From: Carboxylicivirga linearis
Lineage (GTDB): Bacteria; Bacteroidota; Bacteroidia; Bacteroidales; Marinilabiliaceae
Reading direction: 5' to 3'
Assembly: GCF_018271995.1 (NCBI RefSeq)
Contig: NZ_JAGUCO010000002.1
Coordinates: forward strand, 62,001-126,000
DNA length: 64,000 bases
Shown piece by piece: positions 29,256 to 38,113 of this stretch. The position numbers and the translations under genes were made by a program. Every line of letters begins with the position of its first letter. Position 1 is the stretch's first letter. The notes under the pieces are model-generated. The model was not told where the DNA came from and did not search any database. It saw nothing but the letters and a program-made list of their open reading frames with translations.

Positions 29256-31763
29256 ATGAGTCGATTACTGAAAATTACATTTGGAATTATACTTGGGTTA
29301 TTCCTGTTGCTTTTAATACTACCTATGGTATTTAAAGGTAAAATAGAGGGATTTGTTAAAACAGAAATTAATAAACAGGTAAATGCCAAGGTTGATTATG
29401 AATCTTTATCGCTTTCTTTTTTGAAGGGGTTTCCAAATATGTATATTGGATTAAATGGATTGAAGGTGACAGGTATTCAACCTTTTGATAAAGATACTTT
29501 GTTGTCGTTTAAGGAACTGTCGGTGAAGGTGGATGTTTGGAGTGCTATTTCGGGTGAAGTGGAAGTGAAGTCAATTTTATTGGATCAGATGAAGGTGAAT
29601 GCAATTGTTTTAGCTGATTCAACTGCTAATTGGAATATTCTGAAAGAAAGTGATGGCGAAGTAGTGGAAGAAAAAGATGAGAATAGTGATGGTGGGAGCT
29701 TTAAAGTTTTATTAAACTCTTTTCAGGTAAAAGATGCATCTGTTCGTTTTGTCGATAATACAATGGGACTTGTCAGTGAGGTTGAAGGATTTGATATGAA
29801 TCTTTCTGGTGATATGTCTGATGTTGTTACCAATATTGATGTAGTGACAGAAATTGAAGGAGTTACGGTGAGCTATGATGGTATTAAATATTTAAATAGC
29901 ACCAAACTGGGATTGGATGGTACTATAAGTGCTGATTTAGAAAAGATGGTTTTTGCTCTTATGGAGAATGAGCTTAGGATAAATAAGATGGCACTTCAAT
30001 TGGATGGTTCAGTTGGTGTTTCGGAGAATATGTATAGTATCGATCTCTCTTTAGGTACAAAAAATACCGACTTTAAATCCCTATTAGCACTTGTTCCCGA
30101 GGTATATTTAAAGGATTTTGAAAATCTTAAAACTGATGGTGAATTAATTCTTAATGGAACGGTTAAAGGCGATTATATTGATGAGGATCATTTACCCTCT
30201 TTTAATTTAAACTTAGCTGTAAATAAAGGAATGATACAATATCCCGATCTTCCAAAGTCTATTGATAATATTAATGTAGCACTTAATGTAACGAACCCTG
30301 GTGGTGAAGCAGATAATACGGTAACTGATCTGGAGAAATTTCACTTTGAGTTGGGTGGTAATCCTTTTGACGCTTCTTTGTTAATTACAACTCCGGTGAG
30401 TAACTTAACTTTTAAAGGTTTGGTTAATGGTAAAATTGATCTGGCATCATTGGAAGATGCTATTCCTATGGATAGTGTTAGTATGAGTGGATTAATTGAA
30501 GCACATATGACATTAGACGGGAATAATGCTTTGATTGAGGAAGGACGATATGATGAAATTCAGTCAAACGGTAATTTATCTATGTCGGGCTTTAGTTATA
30601 GCGATAATGAATTACCTTATCAGGTTGAAATTAAAGAAGCATTAATGGAATTTACCCCAGAATATATGGAGTTGAAATCTTTTGATTCCAAAATTGGGCA
30701 AAGTGATTTTTCGTTAAAAGGTAAGTTAGAGAATTACTTGTCCTATGCTATGAGCGATGGTGTATTAAAAGGAAAGTTAGGGCATTCTTCCGGTTATATT
30801 AATACTAATGAGTTTTTGTATGAACCAGCAGAAGATAGTTTGGTGGCAGTAGAAGATACAAGTGGGTTGCAAATAATTGAAGTGCCTAAGAATCTTGATT
30901 TAATTCTAACTTCAAATATTAAGTTACTAAAGTATGATAAACTTGATGTTAGAAATGCTAAAGGTAAAATTGTGATTAAAGAAGGAGCAGTGGTATTGGA
31001 TGACTTGGACATGAATACGCTGGGTGGAAGTTTGAATGTGAATGGTCAATACAATACAGCTGATTTGAATCGTCCCTTTGTTGATTTTGCTTTTGTGGGT
31101 AGTAATATTGATATCAACAAAGCTGCTAATTCATTTAGTGTGGTTGATTCGATGATGCCTATTGCAAAAAATGCAGCCGGCATGGTTTCACCTAAATTTG
31201 AATATTACAGTGTTTTAGCACAGGATTTTATGCCTGTTATATCAAGTATTGATGGAGGAGGTAATATAAAATCGGAAGGAGTTCAGGTTTCCGGTTCAAA
31301 AATACAGAATGGGATTGCAGCTCTGGTTCGTGATGATAGGTATAAAGTAATGAAGGCGGAAGACTTCAATATTAAATTTAAAATAGACAAAGGAAATATT
31401 ATAGTTGAGCCTTTTACCACTAAAATTTATGGCAAGACCATTGAAGTGGAAGGTAAGCAAGGTGTTGATCAATCAATAGATTATAGAATAACCATGCCCG
31501 TGGCTCGAGCCGAAGTTGCTAATATGGCTGGATTAATGGGATTTAGTCTGCCTACTTCAGGCGAAGATCTCTTGGTTGATGTGATTGTTAAAGGAACGGT
31601 TAAAGATCCACAGCTTTCGTTAAACCTTGAAAAAGCTCAAAAGGAAGTTGGTAAGGAACTGGAGAAAGAAGCTGAAAAGGCAGTGAAAAAGCTATTAGAG
31701 GATCCGGATACTCAAAAGAAGGTTGAAGATATAACTAAGAAGTTAAAGAATATATTTAAGTAA
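29256..31763 (+). CDS. AsmA-family inner-membrane-anchored envelope protein
   Basis: An 835-residue protein with one N-terminal membrane helix (LLKITFGIILGLFLLLLILP) and a long, beta-rich periplasmic part with the AsmA pattern (GFVKTEINKQVNAKVDYESL at the start; repeated strands such as INKMALQLDGSVGV; near the end PFTTKIYGKTIEVEGKQGV). A charged Glu/Lys coiled tail closes it. AsmA-like proteins move phospholipid or affect outer membrane assembly. Its AsmA-C-terminal part follows the usual order. I chose ATG 29256 because of the membrane helix and the promoter box at 29211. Exact role unknown. Confidence 0.88.
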   Translation: MSRLLKITFGIILGLFLLLLILPMVFKGKIEGFVKTEINKQVNAKVDYESLSLSFLKGFPNMYIGLNGLKVTGIQPFDKDTLLSFKELSVKVDVWSAISGEVEVKSILLDQMKVNAIVLADSTANWNILKESDGEVVEEKDENSDGGSFKVLLNSFQVKDASVRFVDNTMGLVSEVEGFDMNLSGDMSDVVTNIDVVTEIEGVTVSYDGIKYLNSTKLGLDGTISADLEKMVFALMENELRINKMALQLDGSVGVSENMYSIDLSLGTKNTDFKSLLALVPEVYLKDFENLKTDGELILNGTVKGDYIDEDHLPSFNLNLAVNKGMIQYPDLPKSIDNINVALNVTNPGGEADNTVTDLEKFHFELGGNPFDASLLITTPVSNLTFKGLVNGKIDLASLEDAIPMDSVSMSGLIEAHMTLDGNNALIEEGRYDEIQSNGNLSMSGFSYSDNELPYQVEIKEALMEFTPEYMELKSFDSKIGQSDFSLKGKLENYLSYAMSDGVLKGKLGHSSGYINTNEFLYEPAEDSLVAVEDTSGLQIIEVPKNLDLILTSNIKLLKYDKLDVRNAKGKIVIKEGAVVLDDLDMNTLGGSLNVNGQYNTADLNRPFVDFAFVGSNIDINKAANSFSVVDSMMPIAKNAAGMVSPKFEYYSVLAQDFMPVISSIDGGGNIKSEGVQVSGSKIQNGIAALVRDDRYKVMKAEDFNIKFKIDKGNIIVEPFTTKIYGKTIEVEGKQGVDQSIDYRITMPVARAEVANMAGLMGFSLPTSGEDLLVDVIVKGTVKDPQLSLNLEKAQKEVGKELEKEAEKAVKKLLEDPDTQKKVEDITKKLKNIFK

Positions 31764-31780
31764 AGAAAATAACCATATAT

Positions 31781-31815
31781 CAAAAGGGCTGCAAATATGT
31801 GGCCCTTTTGTTTTT
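31781..31815 (+). terminator. Intrinsic terminator after the AsmA gene
   Basis: CAAAAGGGC (31781-31789) pairs with GCCCTTTTG (31802-31810), followed by TTTTT. Confidence 0.88.
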
Positions 31816-31890
31816 ATTAAGGGTAAAATCCGTAATTTTATAATTATTGAAAACAAGGTGTTTTAACTAATTCGTTTTATAATCGATTCT

Positions 31891-34080
31891 ATGAGAATAG
31901 TTATTGTAAGTCCTTCAAAAGAGGTGAATGAAGCTATTGCTAATCATACTTATTTAATGGCCGATGCTCTGCGCATGCAGGTTGGTAATGAAATTAAAGT
32001 AATTGAAATTCATAAATATAAATGCGATGATGGTAGAAATGAAGCTACCACATTTGAGCATTTCACTAGTTTAGCCCGTACTGTAAACGAATCGGCTGAT
32101 GTTTGTTTATTGCAGTATCATTCCAATGCTTATTATGGGTATGATTCTCGTTATATTCTGGGCTTCGTTAATAAGTTGAATATTCCTTTATTAACTTTTT
32201 GTCATTCAGTTATTAATGATCCATCTCATAACGAGCGATCAGTGGTGCTATCCTTGGCATCAAGGTCTTTAAAAGTTTTTGTTAAGAGTCAGTTATCCAT
32301 CGATTTTATGGAGCATTTTTACAAGGTAAATCCCGATCAATTAATTAGATTGGAATATGGAGTTCCGGCTATTTTTGATGATGAGAAATTATCAAAGTTT
32401 AATGATTTGAATATCAAAGGGAAGAAGGTTCTTCTTTCAACAGGATATTTAAAACCTGAAAATGGTTATGAAACAGTTATTAATGCTTTACCGGCCATTC
32501 TTAATCACTATCCAGATTTTGTATATGTAATTCAGGGTGTTACCAGTCATGTAGAAAAGGAAATACATGGAGAAGAGTATCGAAAATCGTTGCAGATGCA
32601 GGCTAAATCAAGGGGAGTTTTTGATAAAGTTATTTTCGATGATCGTTCCTTATCCGATGAAGAGCTCGTGCGGATGATTAAAGAAGCTGAAATATATGTA
32701 AATGCCGATATTAATGAGCAAAAACTTTCAAACGATGCTTTGTCATTAGCAGTTGGGGCTGGAAGTGTTATTTTATCAACTCCCACATGGTTTGCTAAAT
32801 CATTTCTGGAAGATGATAGGGGGCAGTTCTTTGCTTTTAAATCATCATCAGAGTTAGCGCAATTGGTAGTTAATACCATGCGTAGTAAATCTGAGAGGTC
32901 GACTTATAAAGAAATGACAGCTTTATTTGGTTCACAATTTTCATGGGAGAATGTTGGTACTCGACTTTTAAAAATTATTGAGACTTCGGTTAGTGGAGAG
33001 ACAACGGTTGATCCACCAAAGAAAAGAGTGATTTTACCTGAGTTATTACCAGAATGGACTCCTAATCATTTACTTAAGATGTATGATGGTACGGCATTGT
33101 TATCCAGTTGCTTTAATGATATTGTAGATTATAATAAAGGATATTCATTGCGAGAAAATGCTATGGGGGTTCAGGTGCTTGCTATGGCTACTGAAGGTGG
33201 TGTTGAAGACGAAATATTAAAAGGAAGTTTATCTTTTATTAAATATATGGAGAATGAGGACGGTAGCTGGAGTAAGGGAATGGAGTTTAATAGAGCAAAA
33301 AAAGAAGGTTTCTGTAAGTTTGGAGAAGCAAGAGCTGTATGGTCTTTAGGGAGTTTGTTCAAAAGGAGCAAGTCGGCAGAAATTAGAGATGTAGCTTATT
33401 CTCTTTTTAATAAATTGATAAATCAGAAAGATGAGCCTAAGGAAGTTCTTTCAAAAGCAGCCATGATTATTGGTATTTCCCATGTGTTAGAAGGTGGTTT
33501 TCCGGATGAAGAATTAATTGAAAAGGTGAAAAGGTATGCCAATTCTATTCTGAAGTTAATTCCTGATGAGATAGGTATAAAATGGCAGTGGTATGAAGAG
33601 AGGTTAAGTAATAAATATGGATTGGTGCCATTGGCATTAGCTTATGCTCACAATGTTACAGGTGATAACAGGTATTTATCAGCATCCCGAAGAACTTGCA
33701 GATTTATTGAGAGACTATTGTTTATTGATGGTGTTTTTAATCCTGCTATTCAAGGCTACAAAAAAGAGGATGTAAAGATTGTAAGAGGTAATAATGAGCA
33801 ATCTTCAGATGAAGCTTTTATGATGGTGGCATGTTATGCAAAGCTTTATCGGATTACACGAGAACCACTTTATTTAAGTCAGTTATCAAAAACGCATTTG
33901 TGGTATTTGGGAGAAAATAACTTAAGAAAGTCGGTGTATGATCAAAAAGAAGGAGGTTGTTATCAGGCTTTAGGTCAAAGAGGAGTTAACCCGCATAAAG
34001 GAACTGATAGTACATGTTCGTATTGGTTATCGCACTTTACTTTTATGGACGCTTTCTTCAGGGAATTGGAAGATAAATAA
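31891..34080 (+). CDS. GT4-type glycosyltransferase fused to a helical toroid-like domain
   Basis: A 729-residue cytoplasmic protein without signal peptide or membrane helix. Residues 1-370 look like a GT-B glycosyltransferase of family GT4: N-terminal Rossmann half with LLTFCHSVIND, then GKKVLLSTGYLKPENGYETV and the donor-site region DINEQKLSNDALSLAVGAGSV. Residues about 400-725 are all-helical with repeated aromatic-rich units (SLSFIKYMENEDGSWSKGME, GEARAVWSLGSLF, FIERLLFIDGVFN, DEAFMMVACYAKLYRI), like (alpha/alpha)6 barrel enzymes. The pairing suggests synthesis and trimming or phosphorolysis of one glycan. The acceptor is unknown, and no glycan operon surrounds it. Confidence 0.78.
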   Translation: MRIVIVSPSKEVNEAIANHTYLMADALRMQVGNEIKVIEIHKYKCDDGRNEATTFEHFTSLARTVNESADVCLLQYHSNAYYGYDSRYILGFVNKLNIPLLTFCHSVINDPSHNERSVVLSLASRSLKVFVKSQLSIDFMEHFYKVNPDQLIRLEYGVPAIFDDEKLSKFNDLNIKGKKVLLSTGYLKPENGYETVINALPAILNHYPDFVYVIQGVTSHVEKEIHGEEYRKSLQMQAKSRGVFDKVIFDDRSLSDEELVRMIKEAEIYVNADINEQKLSNDALSLAVGAGSVILSTPTWFAKSFLEDDRGQFFAFKSSSELAQLVVNTMRSKSERSTYKEMTALFGSQFSWENVGTRLLKIIETSVSGETTVDPPKKRVILPELLPEWTPNHLLKMYDGTALLSSCFNDIVDYNKGYSLRENAMGVQVLAMATEGGVEDEILKGSLSFIKYMENEDGSWSKGMEFNRAKKEGFCKFGEARAVWSLGSLFKRSKSAEIRDVAYSLFNKLINQKDEPKEVLSKAAMIIGISHVLEGGFPDEELIEKVKRYANSILKLIPDEIGIKWQWYEERLSNKYGLVPLALAYAHNVTGDNRYLSASRRTCRFIERLLFIDGVFNPAIQGYKKEDVKIVRGNNEQSSDEAFMMVACYAKLYRITREPLYLSQLSKTHLWYLGENNLRKSVYDQKEGGCYQALGQRGVNPHKGTDSTCSYWLSHFTFMDAFFRELEDK

Positions 34081-34102
34081 GGTTAATCAAGAGTACAGAC
34101 AT

Positions 34103-34136
34103 AAAAAAAAACCGGCCAATAGCCGGTTTTTATTTT
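34103..34136. terminator. Bidirectional terminator between the GT4 gene and rplS
   Basis: An A-run, ACCGGC (34111-34116), loop CAATA, GCCGGT (34122-34127) and a T-rich tail. It serves both converging genes. Confidence 0.9.
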
Positions 34137-34156
34137 CACCATTGTTATATAATGGC

Positions 34157-34504
34157 TTAGCTTCTTTTCTCTTTGATACGAGCTTTCTTACCGGTAAGAC
34201 CGCGTAAGTAAAATAATTTAGCTCTACGTACTTTACCCTGACGCAATAATTCAACTTTCTCAATGAATGGAGAGTTAAATGGAAAAATTCTTTCAACACC
34301 CACGTTGTTAGACATTTTTCTAACAGTAAATCTTCTGTTTTTACCTTCTCCTTTAATCTGAATTACAACGCCTTTGAAAATCTGGATACGTTCCTTGTTA
34401 CCTTCCTTAATCTTGTAAGATACCGCGATGTTATCACCAGGGCCGAAGTTTGGCATTTCAACGCCAGTTTCAAAAGCTGCTTCAGCTACTTTAATCAAAT
34501 CCAT
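34157..34504 (-). CDS. rplS: 50S ribosomal protein L19
   Basis: A 115-residue L19 of normal family length. The core is intact: [52 protein letters not shown] and the basic end [20 protein letters not shown]. It lies at the 30S/50S interface. The longest frame begins at GTG 34537, but the conserved start is ATG 34504. The upstream bases 34505-34596 hold a promoter box and a folded leader. It is unusual in standing alone; rimM, trmD and rpsP are not beside it. Confidence 0.97.
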   Translation of the reverse strand: MDLIKVAEAAFETGVEMPNFGPGDNIAVSYKIKEGNKERIQIFKGVVIQIKGEGKNRRFTVRKMSNNVGVERIFPFNSPFIEKVELLRQGKVRRAKLFYLRGLTGKKARIKEKRS

Positions 34505-34534
34505 TTTTCCGTTTTTTATAGGATGAAACTTTCC

Positions 34535-34578
34535 CACGCAATATTACATGACTCCCTCGTTCAGTAAGAGATTACGTG
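34535..34578 (-). ncRNA. Structured mRNA leader of rplS (candidate ribosomal protein leader)
   Basis: On the minus strand CACGTAAT (34571-34578) pairs with ATTGCGTG (34535-34542), eight pairs with one T-G, enclosing a 28-base region with a further CTC/GAG pairing. The fold lies between the promoter box and the start codon, 30 bases before the ATG. Autoregulation by L19 is inference. Confidence 0.45.
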
Positions 34579-34588
34579 AAATCGGCTG

Positions 34589-34596
34589 CAAAAATA
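34589..34596 (-). promoter_or_regulatory. Promoter -7 box of rplS
   Basis: On the minus strand the box reads TATTTTTG followed by CAGCC, a full TAnnTTTG match. The leader would be about 78 bases. Confidence 0.55.
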
Positions 34597-34637
34597 GTGT
34601 ATTATAATCAATTAATGAAACAATTGCAGGTAAAATT

Positions 34638-34910
34638 TCACTCATCTTCTTTAATATCTGACTCCGTTGTTCTTTTTCGATGAAAAAACTGTCCGATAAA
34701 ATTCTTTATAAAAGCCATAATTGGACTTAACCATTCAGAAACCAATAACGGAATCAGCTTAGCCGGGCTAAGTAACATGGTTAATTCTAAGTATTTTAGT
34801 TGCAGTTTTTTCTCACTGAACTTTACCTGATAGTAAAGTTTCATTTTTTCTGCTTCAAAATCTTCAAAAGATTCAATATGTCGGTATTTATTATTGGTAT
34901 TATTCGTCAT
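34638..34910 (-). CDS. Small conserved membrane-associated protein
   Basis: A 90-residue protein of unknown function: an N-terminal charged half (SFEDFEAEKMKLYYQVKFSEKK) with coiled character, one hydrophobic segment around LTMLLSPAKLIPLLVSEWL and an amphipathic IMAFIKNFIGQFF before a charged tail. It ends a three-gene set with a YtxH protein and a holin-superfamily protein and overlaps the latter by 11 bases. The longest frame starts at TTG 34916; I use ATG 34910. It probably belongs to the same envelope-stress module (inference). Confidence 0.72.
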   Translation of the reverse strand: MTNNTNNKYRHIESFEDFEAEKMKLYYQVKFSEKKLQLKYLELTMLLSPAKLIPLLVSEWLSPIMAFIKNFIGQFFHRKRTTESDIKEDE

Positions 34911-35265
34911 AATCAATGTAATTTGGAAAGAATAATTGAATTACTGATTGAATCACTGGTTTTTCAACCATTTTCTTTCGAACAGCCATAAAGACAAGTC
35001 CTATTACTAAATAGAAAGCAGCAACAATAACAAAACCTAATCCTTCGCTGTTAAGTAATTTATTGAGCCAAAAGGCTATAGCTAAAGAACCAAATAACAG
35101 AACAAAAAAGAAAAGGTAGAATAATACCATTTTGATTAATAAACCTGAAAAAAAGCGGGAAATGCTTTCGGCTGAATGAAGTTTTATCAGGTCGATTTGG
35201 GCTTTGACGTATTCCTCAAAATCGTCTTTTGCCTCTTTTATTTCATCGCTCAGTTGTTCTTTCAT
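34900..35265 (-). CDS. Holin-superfamily (Holin-X/DUF1469-type) membrane protein
   Basis: A 121-residue protein with an N-terminal amphipathic helix (KDDFEEYVKAQIDLIKLHSAE) and two long membrane helices (VLFYLFFFVLLFGSLAIAFW and FVIVAAFYLVIGLVFMAV), the pattern of the chromosomal 'phage holin family' proteins (YqjE-like). Despite the name there is no phage gene around it. In Bacteroidota it commonly follows a YtxH gene, as here. Role is unknown; envelope homeostasis is likely. Confidence 0.8.
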   Translation of the reverse strand: MKEQLSDEIKEAKDDFEEYVKAQIDLIKLHSAESISRFFSGLLIKMVLFYLFFFVLLFGSLAIAFWLNKLLNSEGLGFVIVAAFYLVIGLVFMAVRKKMVEKPVIQSVIQLFFPNYIDYDE

Positions 35266-35282
35266 AGATGTGTGTTGTAAGA

Positions 35283-35316
35283 AAGAACCCCGGAGTAATT
35301 CATATCCGGGATTCTT
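35283..35316 (-). other. 12-bp hairpin between the YtxH and holin-like genes
   Basis: On the minus strand AAGAATCCCGGA pairs with TCCGGGGTTCTT (one T-G), followed by TCTTACAACA rather than a clean T-run. It is either a weak terminator or an intercistronic hairpin that shields the YtxH message. Confidence 0.65.
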
Positions 35317-35354
35317 AGGTTAAAAGTGTACATAGTGATTTGACGGCTGAAAAT

Positions 35355-35642
35355 TTAATTTGCTCCATGAGTTGGTTCCAATGTATTTTTGTATTCCTTA
35401 ATTAAAGTTTCAATGCGGTTTTCAAGGTCATGCATTTTCTTTTTCATTTCATCCTTTAATTCACCGCCTTTTACTTTAATTTTGTTTCGTAGAGTTTCTA
35501 ACTCAGCTTCCATTTCTTTCAGTTTTGTTTTTAACTGATCGCGAGTTTCAGAACCCTTTTGTGGAGCATAAAGTAACGCAATTGAGGCACCTAAAGCCGC
35601 TCCTGTAAATAAGCCTCCTAGAAATAATCCTGTATTTTTCAT
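35355..35642 (-). CDS. YtxH-domain protein
   Basis: A 95-residue protein with a glycine-rich N-terminal membrane helix (TGLFLGGLFTGAALGASIALLYAPQKGSE, the first 20 or so residues being the family hallmark with LLYAP) followed by a long coiled coil to about residue 85. YtxH proteins are small, stress-induced membrane-anchored proteins of unclear function. It begins the three-gene set on this strand. Confidence 0.88.
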   Translation of the reverse strand: MKNTGLFLGGLFTGAALGASIALLYAPQKGSETRDQLKTKLKEMEAELETLRNKIKVKGGELKDEMKKKMHDLENRIETLIKEYKNTLEPTHGAN

Positions 35643-35800
35643 GGTGTTTAATATTTATGGATTAATAATGAATATAATATAATCATTCTTCCTGAGTATG
35701 TCAAACAAATTGATCCTTTAAAATAGCGCTTTAATGTAAAAATCAAACACGATAAATTGTACCTTTACGCACCATTAACCACTAAGTATCATTTAAAGTA

Positions 35801-38008
35801 ATGAAACCAACCAGTAATATCATCGAGAAGAGTGAGAGAGAGCAAATTCTGAATTTGTATAAAGAGTTGTTACGGGCAACTTCTTCGTTCAGGCATACGC
35901 AGGATGCACGTTTAATACGTAAAGCATTAAATGTCCTTGTGAATGAAGAAAAACAATTAAGTAGAAATAATGCAAATGAACTATATCTGATAGAATCACT
36001 TGAAGTTGCTCTTCTTCTTGCCAAAGAAATTGGTTTGGGGCGTACAGCCGTTATATGTGCTTTGTTATATCAACCAGTTCTGCAAAAAGAGATTACAGAA
36101 GAGGAGGTAAGGAGTAATTTTGATGAACAAGTGGCAACCATTACAACGGGTATGGTTAAGGTTGCAGAATTGTATGCTAAAAACACTTCTATTCAAAATG
36201 AGAACTTCCGGAAGCTGATGTTGACTTTTGCTCAAGATATCAGGGTGGTCTTAATTATTCTGGCCGATCGCTTACGGTTAATGCGAAACCTTAATTTATA
36301 TAGTCGCGAGGATCAGCAACGTATTAGTAGTGAAGTTGGGTATTTATATGCCCCAATGGCGCATCGTTTGGGCTTATATGCTGTTAAATCAGAGATGGAA
36401 GATTTAGTAATGAAGTTTACCAATCGTGAGATGTACAGCTTTATTGCTAAAAAACTAAATGAAACAAAACGAGATCGTGATCAATATATCTATTCATTTA
36501 TAAAACCTTTAAAAGAAGAATTATCAGATTTAGGGCTGAAGTTTGAAATAAAAGGCCGTACGAAAACCATTCATTCTATCTGGAATAAGATTAAGAACCA
36601 GGAAACAGAATTTGAGCAGGTATTTGATTTATTTGCTATTCGCGTAATTCTGGATAGTGAACCCAAGAATGAAAAAGCAGAATGCTGGCAGGTTTATTCG
36701 GTTGTTACAGATAAGTATCAACCTAACCCAAGTCGTTTACGCGATTGGATATCAGTTCCTAAGTCAAATGGTTACGAGTCGTTGCATACAACTGTGCTGG
36801 GACCTGAAAATAAATGGGTGGAAGTGCAGATCAGAACGGAGCGAATGAATGAGGTGGCTGAGAAAGGACTGGCTGCGCACTGGAAGTACAAAGGGGTTAA
36901 AGGAGAAAAGGGTATGGATGAGTGGTTGGCCAATGTTCGTGAAATATTGGAAAACCCGGAATTGAATGCCATTGATTTTATTGAAGATTTTAAACTCGAT
37001 TTATACGACGAAGAGGTATTTGTTTTTACTCCTAAAGGCGATTTACGTCGTTTGAAGAAAGGTGCAACTGTATTGGATTTTGCATTTGAGATTCACTCAG
37101 AAGTGGGTAAGAAATGTGTTGGGGGAAGAATTGGCAATAAAAATGTTCCTATTAAGCATGTTTTAAAGAATGGTGATCATGTTGAGATAATGACCAGCAG
37201 TACTCAGGAACCTAAAAAAGACTGGTTGAATATTGTGGTTACCTCTAAAGCAAAAAGCAAGCTGAAGCAGTCGCTGCGTGAGATGCAATATAAAGAGGCT
37301 GAGCTGGGCCGTGAAATGCTGATCCGCCGATTAAAGAACTGGAAGCATGAACTGACAGATCAGCTTTTGAATCAATTGGTGAAGTTCTTTGGCTTTAAAA
37401 CCAATCACGATTTTATGCGTGCTATAGCCATGGAAGAGTTGGATTTAGTTCGCATCAAAGAGTTTCTTGAAAAAGAGGATAAGAAGGAGCAGGAAGATGA
37501 TCGGGAACGAAGTGCAAAAAACTTTGTGGCTGAAGAAGAGGATTTGCCCGATGATGATGTGTTGATGATTGACCGTAACCTGACTAATGTAGATTATAAA
37601 TTGGCTAAATGCTGTAATCCTATATTTGGTGATGATATCTTTGGTTTCGTGGCCTCATCCGGAGGAATTCGAATTCATCGTCATACCTGCCCAAATGCCT
37701 ACGATATGAAAACCAAGTTTGGTTATCGGGTAGTAAGAGCAGAATGGACAAGCGCTGCAGATAGTGTTTATCAGGCAACACTTAAAATAATTGGAAATGA
37801 TGATATTGGTATTGTAACAAATATTTCTCAGGTTATATCAAAAGAGCCTAAGGTTAAAATTCGTTCATTAGCCATCGATTCTCATGAAGGTACTTTTGAG
37901 GGTACATTAACCATTTTTGTGGATAATATCGAAAGTCTTAATCTTCTAGTTAAGAAGGTGAAGAATGTAAAAGGGGTGCATTCTGTATCAAGGATTGGTG
38001 CTTCATAG
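35801..38008 (+). CDS. relA: Rel-type (p)ppGpp synthetase with lost hydrolase motif
   Basis: A 735-residue long RelA/SpoT homologue. The N-terminal HD domain is degenerate: the first histidine is Glu65 (LIESLEVA) and the HD pair is Tyr90-Gln91 (CALLYQPVLQ), so ppGpp hydrolysis should be absent. The synthetase domain is intact (GRTKTIHSIWNK, RLRDWISVPKSNGYESLHTT, EVQIRTERMNEVAEKGLAAHW), then a TGS domain (FTPKGDLRRLKKGATVLDFA), a zinc-finger-like part (LAKCCNPI) and an ACT domain at the end. It should make (p)ppGpp on starved ribosomes, with a separate SpoT expected elsewhere. It is probably monocistronic. Confidence 0.92.
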   Translation: MKPTSNIIEKSEREQILNLYKELLRATSSFRHTQDARLIRKALNVLVNEEKQLSRNNANELYLIESLEVALLLAKEIGLGRTAVICALLYQPVLQKEITEEEVRSNFDEQVATITTGMVKVAELYAKNTSIQNENFRKLMLTFAQDIRVVLIILADRLRLMRNLNLYSREDQQRISSEVGYLYAPMAHRLGLYAVKSEMEDLVMKFTNREMYSFIAKKLNETKRDRDQYIYSFIKPLKEELSDLGLKFEIKGRTKTIHSIWNKIKNQETEFEQVFDLFAIRVILDSEPKNEKAECWQVYSVVTDKYQPNPSRLRDWISVPKSNGYESLHTTVLGPENKWVEVQIRTERMNEVAEKGLAAHWKYKGVKGEKGMDEWLANVREILENPELNAIDFIEDFKLDLYDEEVFVFTPKGDLRRLKKGATVLDFAFEIHSEVGKKCVGGRIGNKNVPIKHVLKNGDHVEIMTSSTQEPKKDWLNIVVTSKAKSKLKQSLREMQYKEAELGREMLIRRLKNWKHELTDQLLNQLVKFFGFKTNHDFMRAIAMEELDLVRIKEFLEKEDKKEQEDDRERSAKNFVAEEEDLPDDDVLMIDRNLTNVDYKLAKCCNPIFGDDIFGFVASSGGIRIHRHTCPNAYDMKTKFGYRVVRAEWTSAADSVYQATLKIIGNDDIGIVTNISQVISKEPKVKIRSLAIDSHEGTFEGTLTIFVDNIESLNLLVKKVKNVKGVHSVSRIGAS

Positions 38009-38113
38009 TGTACAAGCTTGATTTTTTCCTTCTAAAGGCTTACCTTTTATACAAAGTCTCTCTTAAGAGATGAATTTTGAATGTTTAAGGTCTAACCTAT
38101 TAAATATGCCACA

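Noticed and set aside
34638-35265. A 'phage holin family' gene as sign of a prophage
   Set aside because: It is the chromosomal Holin-X/YqjE type next to YtxH; no phage genes are near.
38059-38070. Palindrome TCTCTTAAGAGA upstream of the Usp gene as an operator
   Set aside because: A single 12-base palindrome in AT-rich DNA; no second site, no known regulator, so not counted as a finding.
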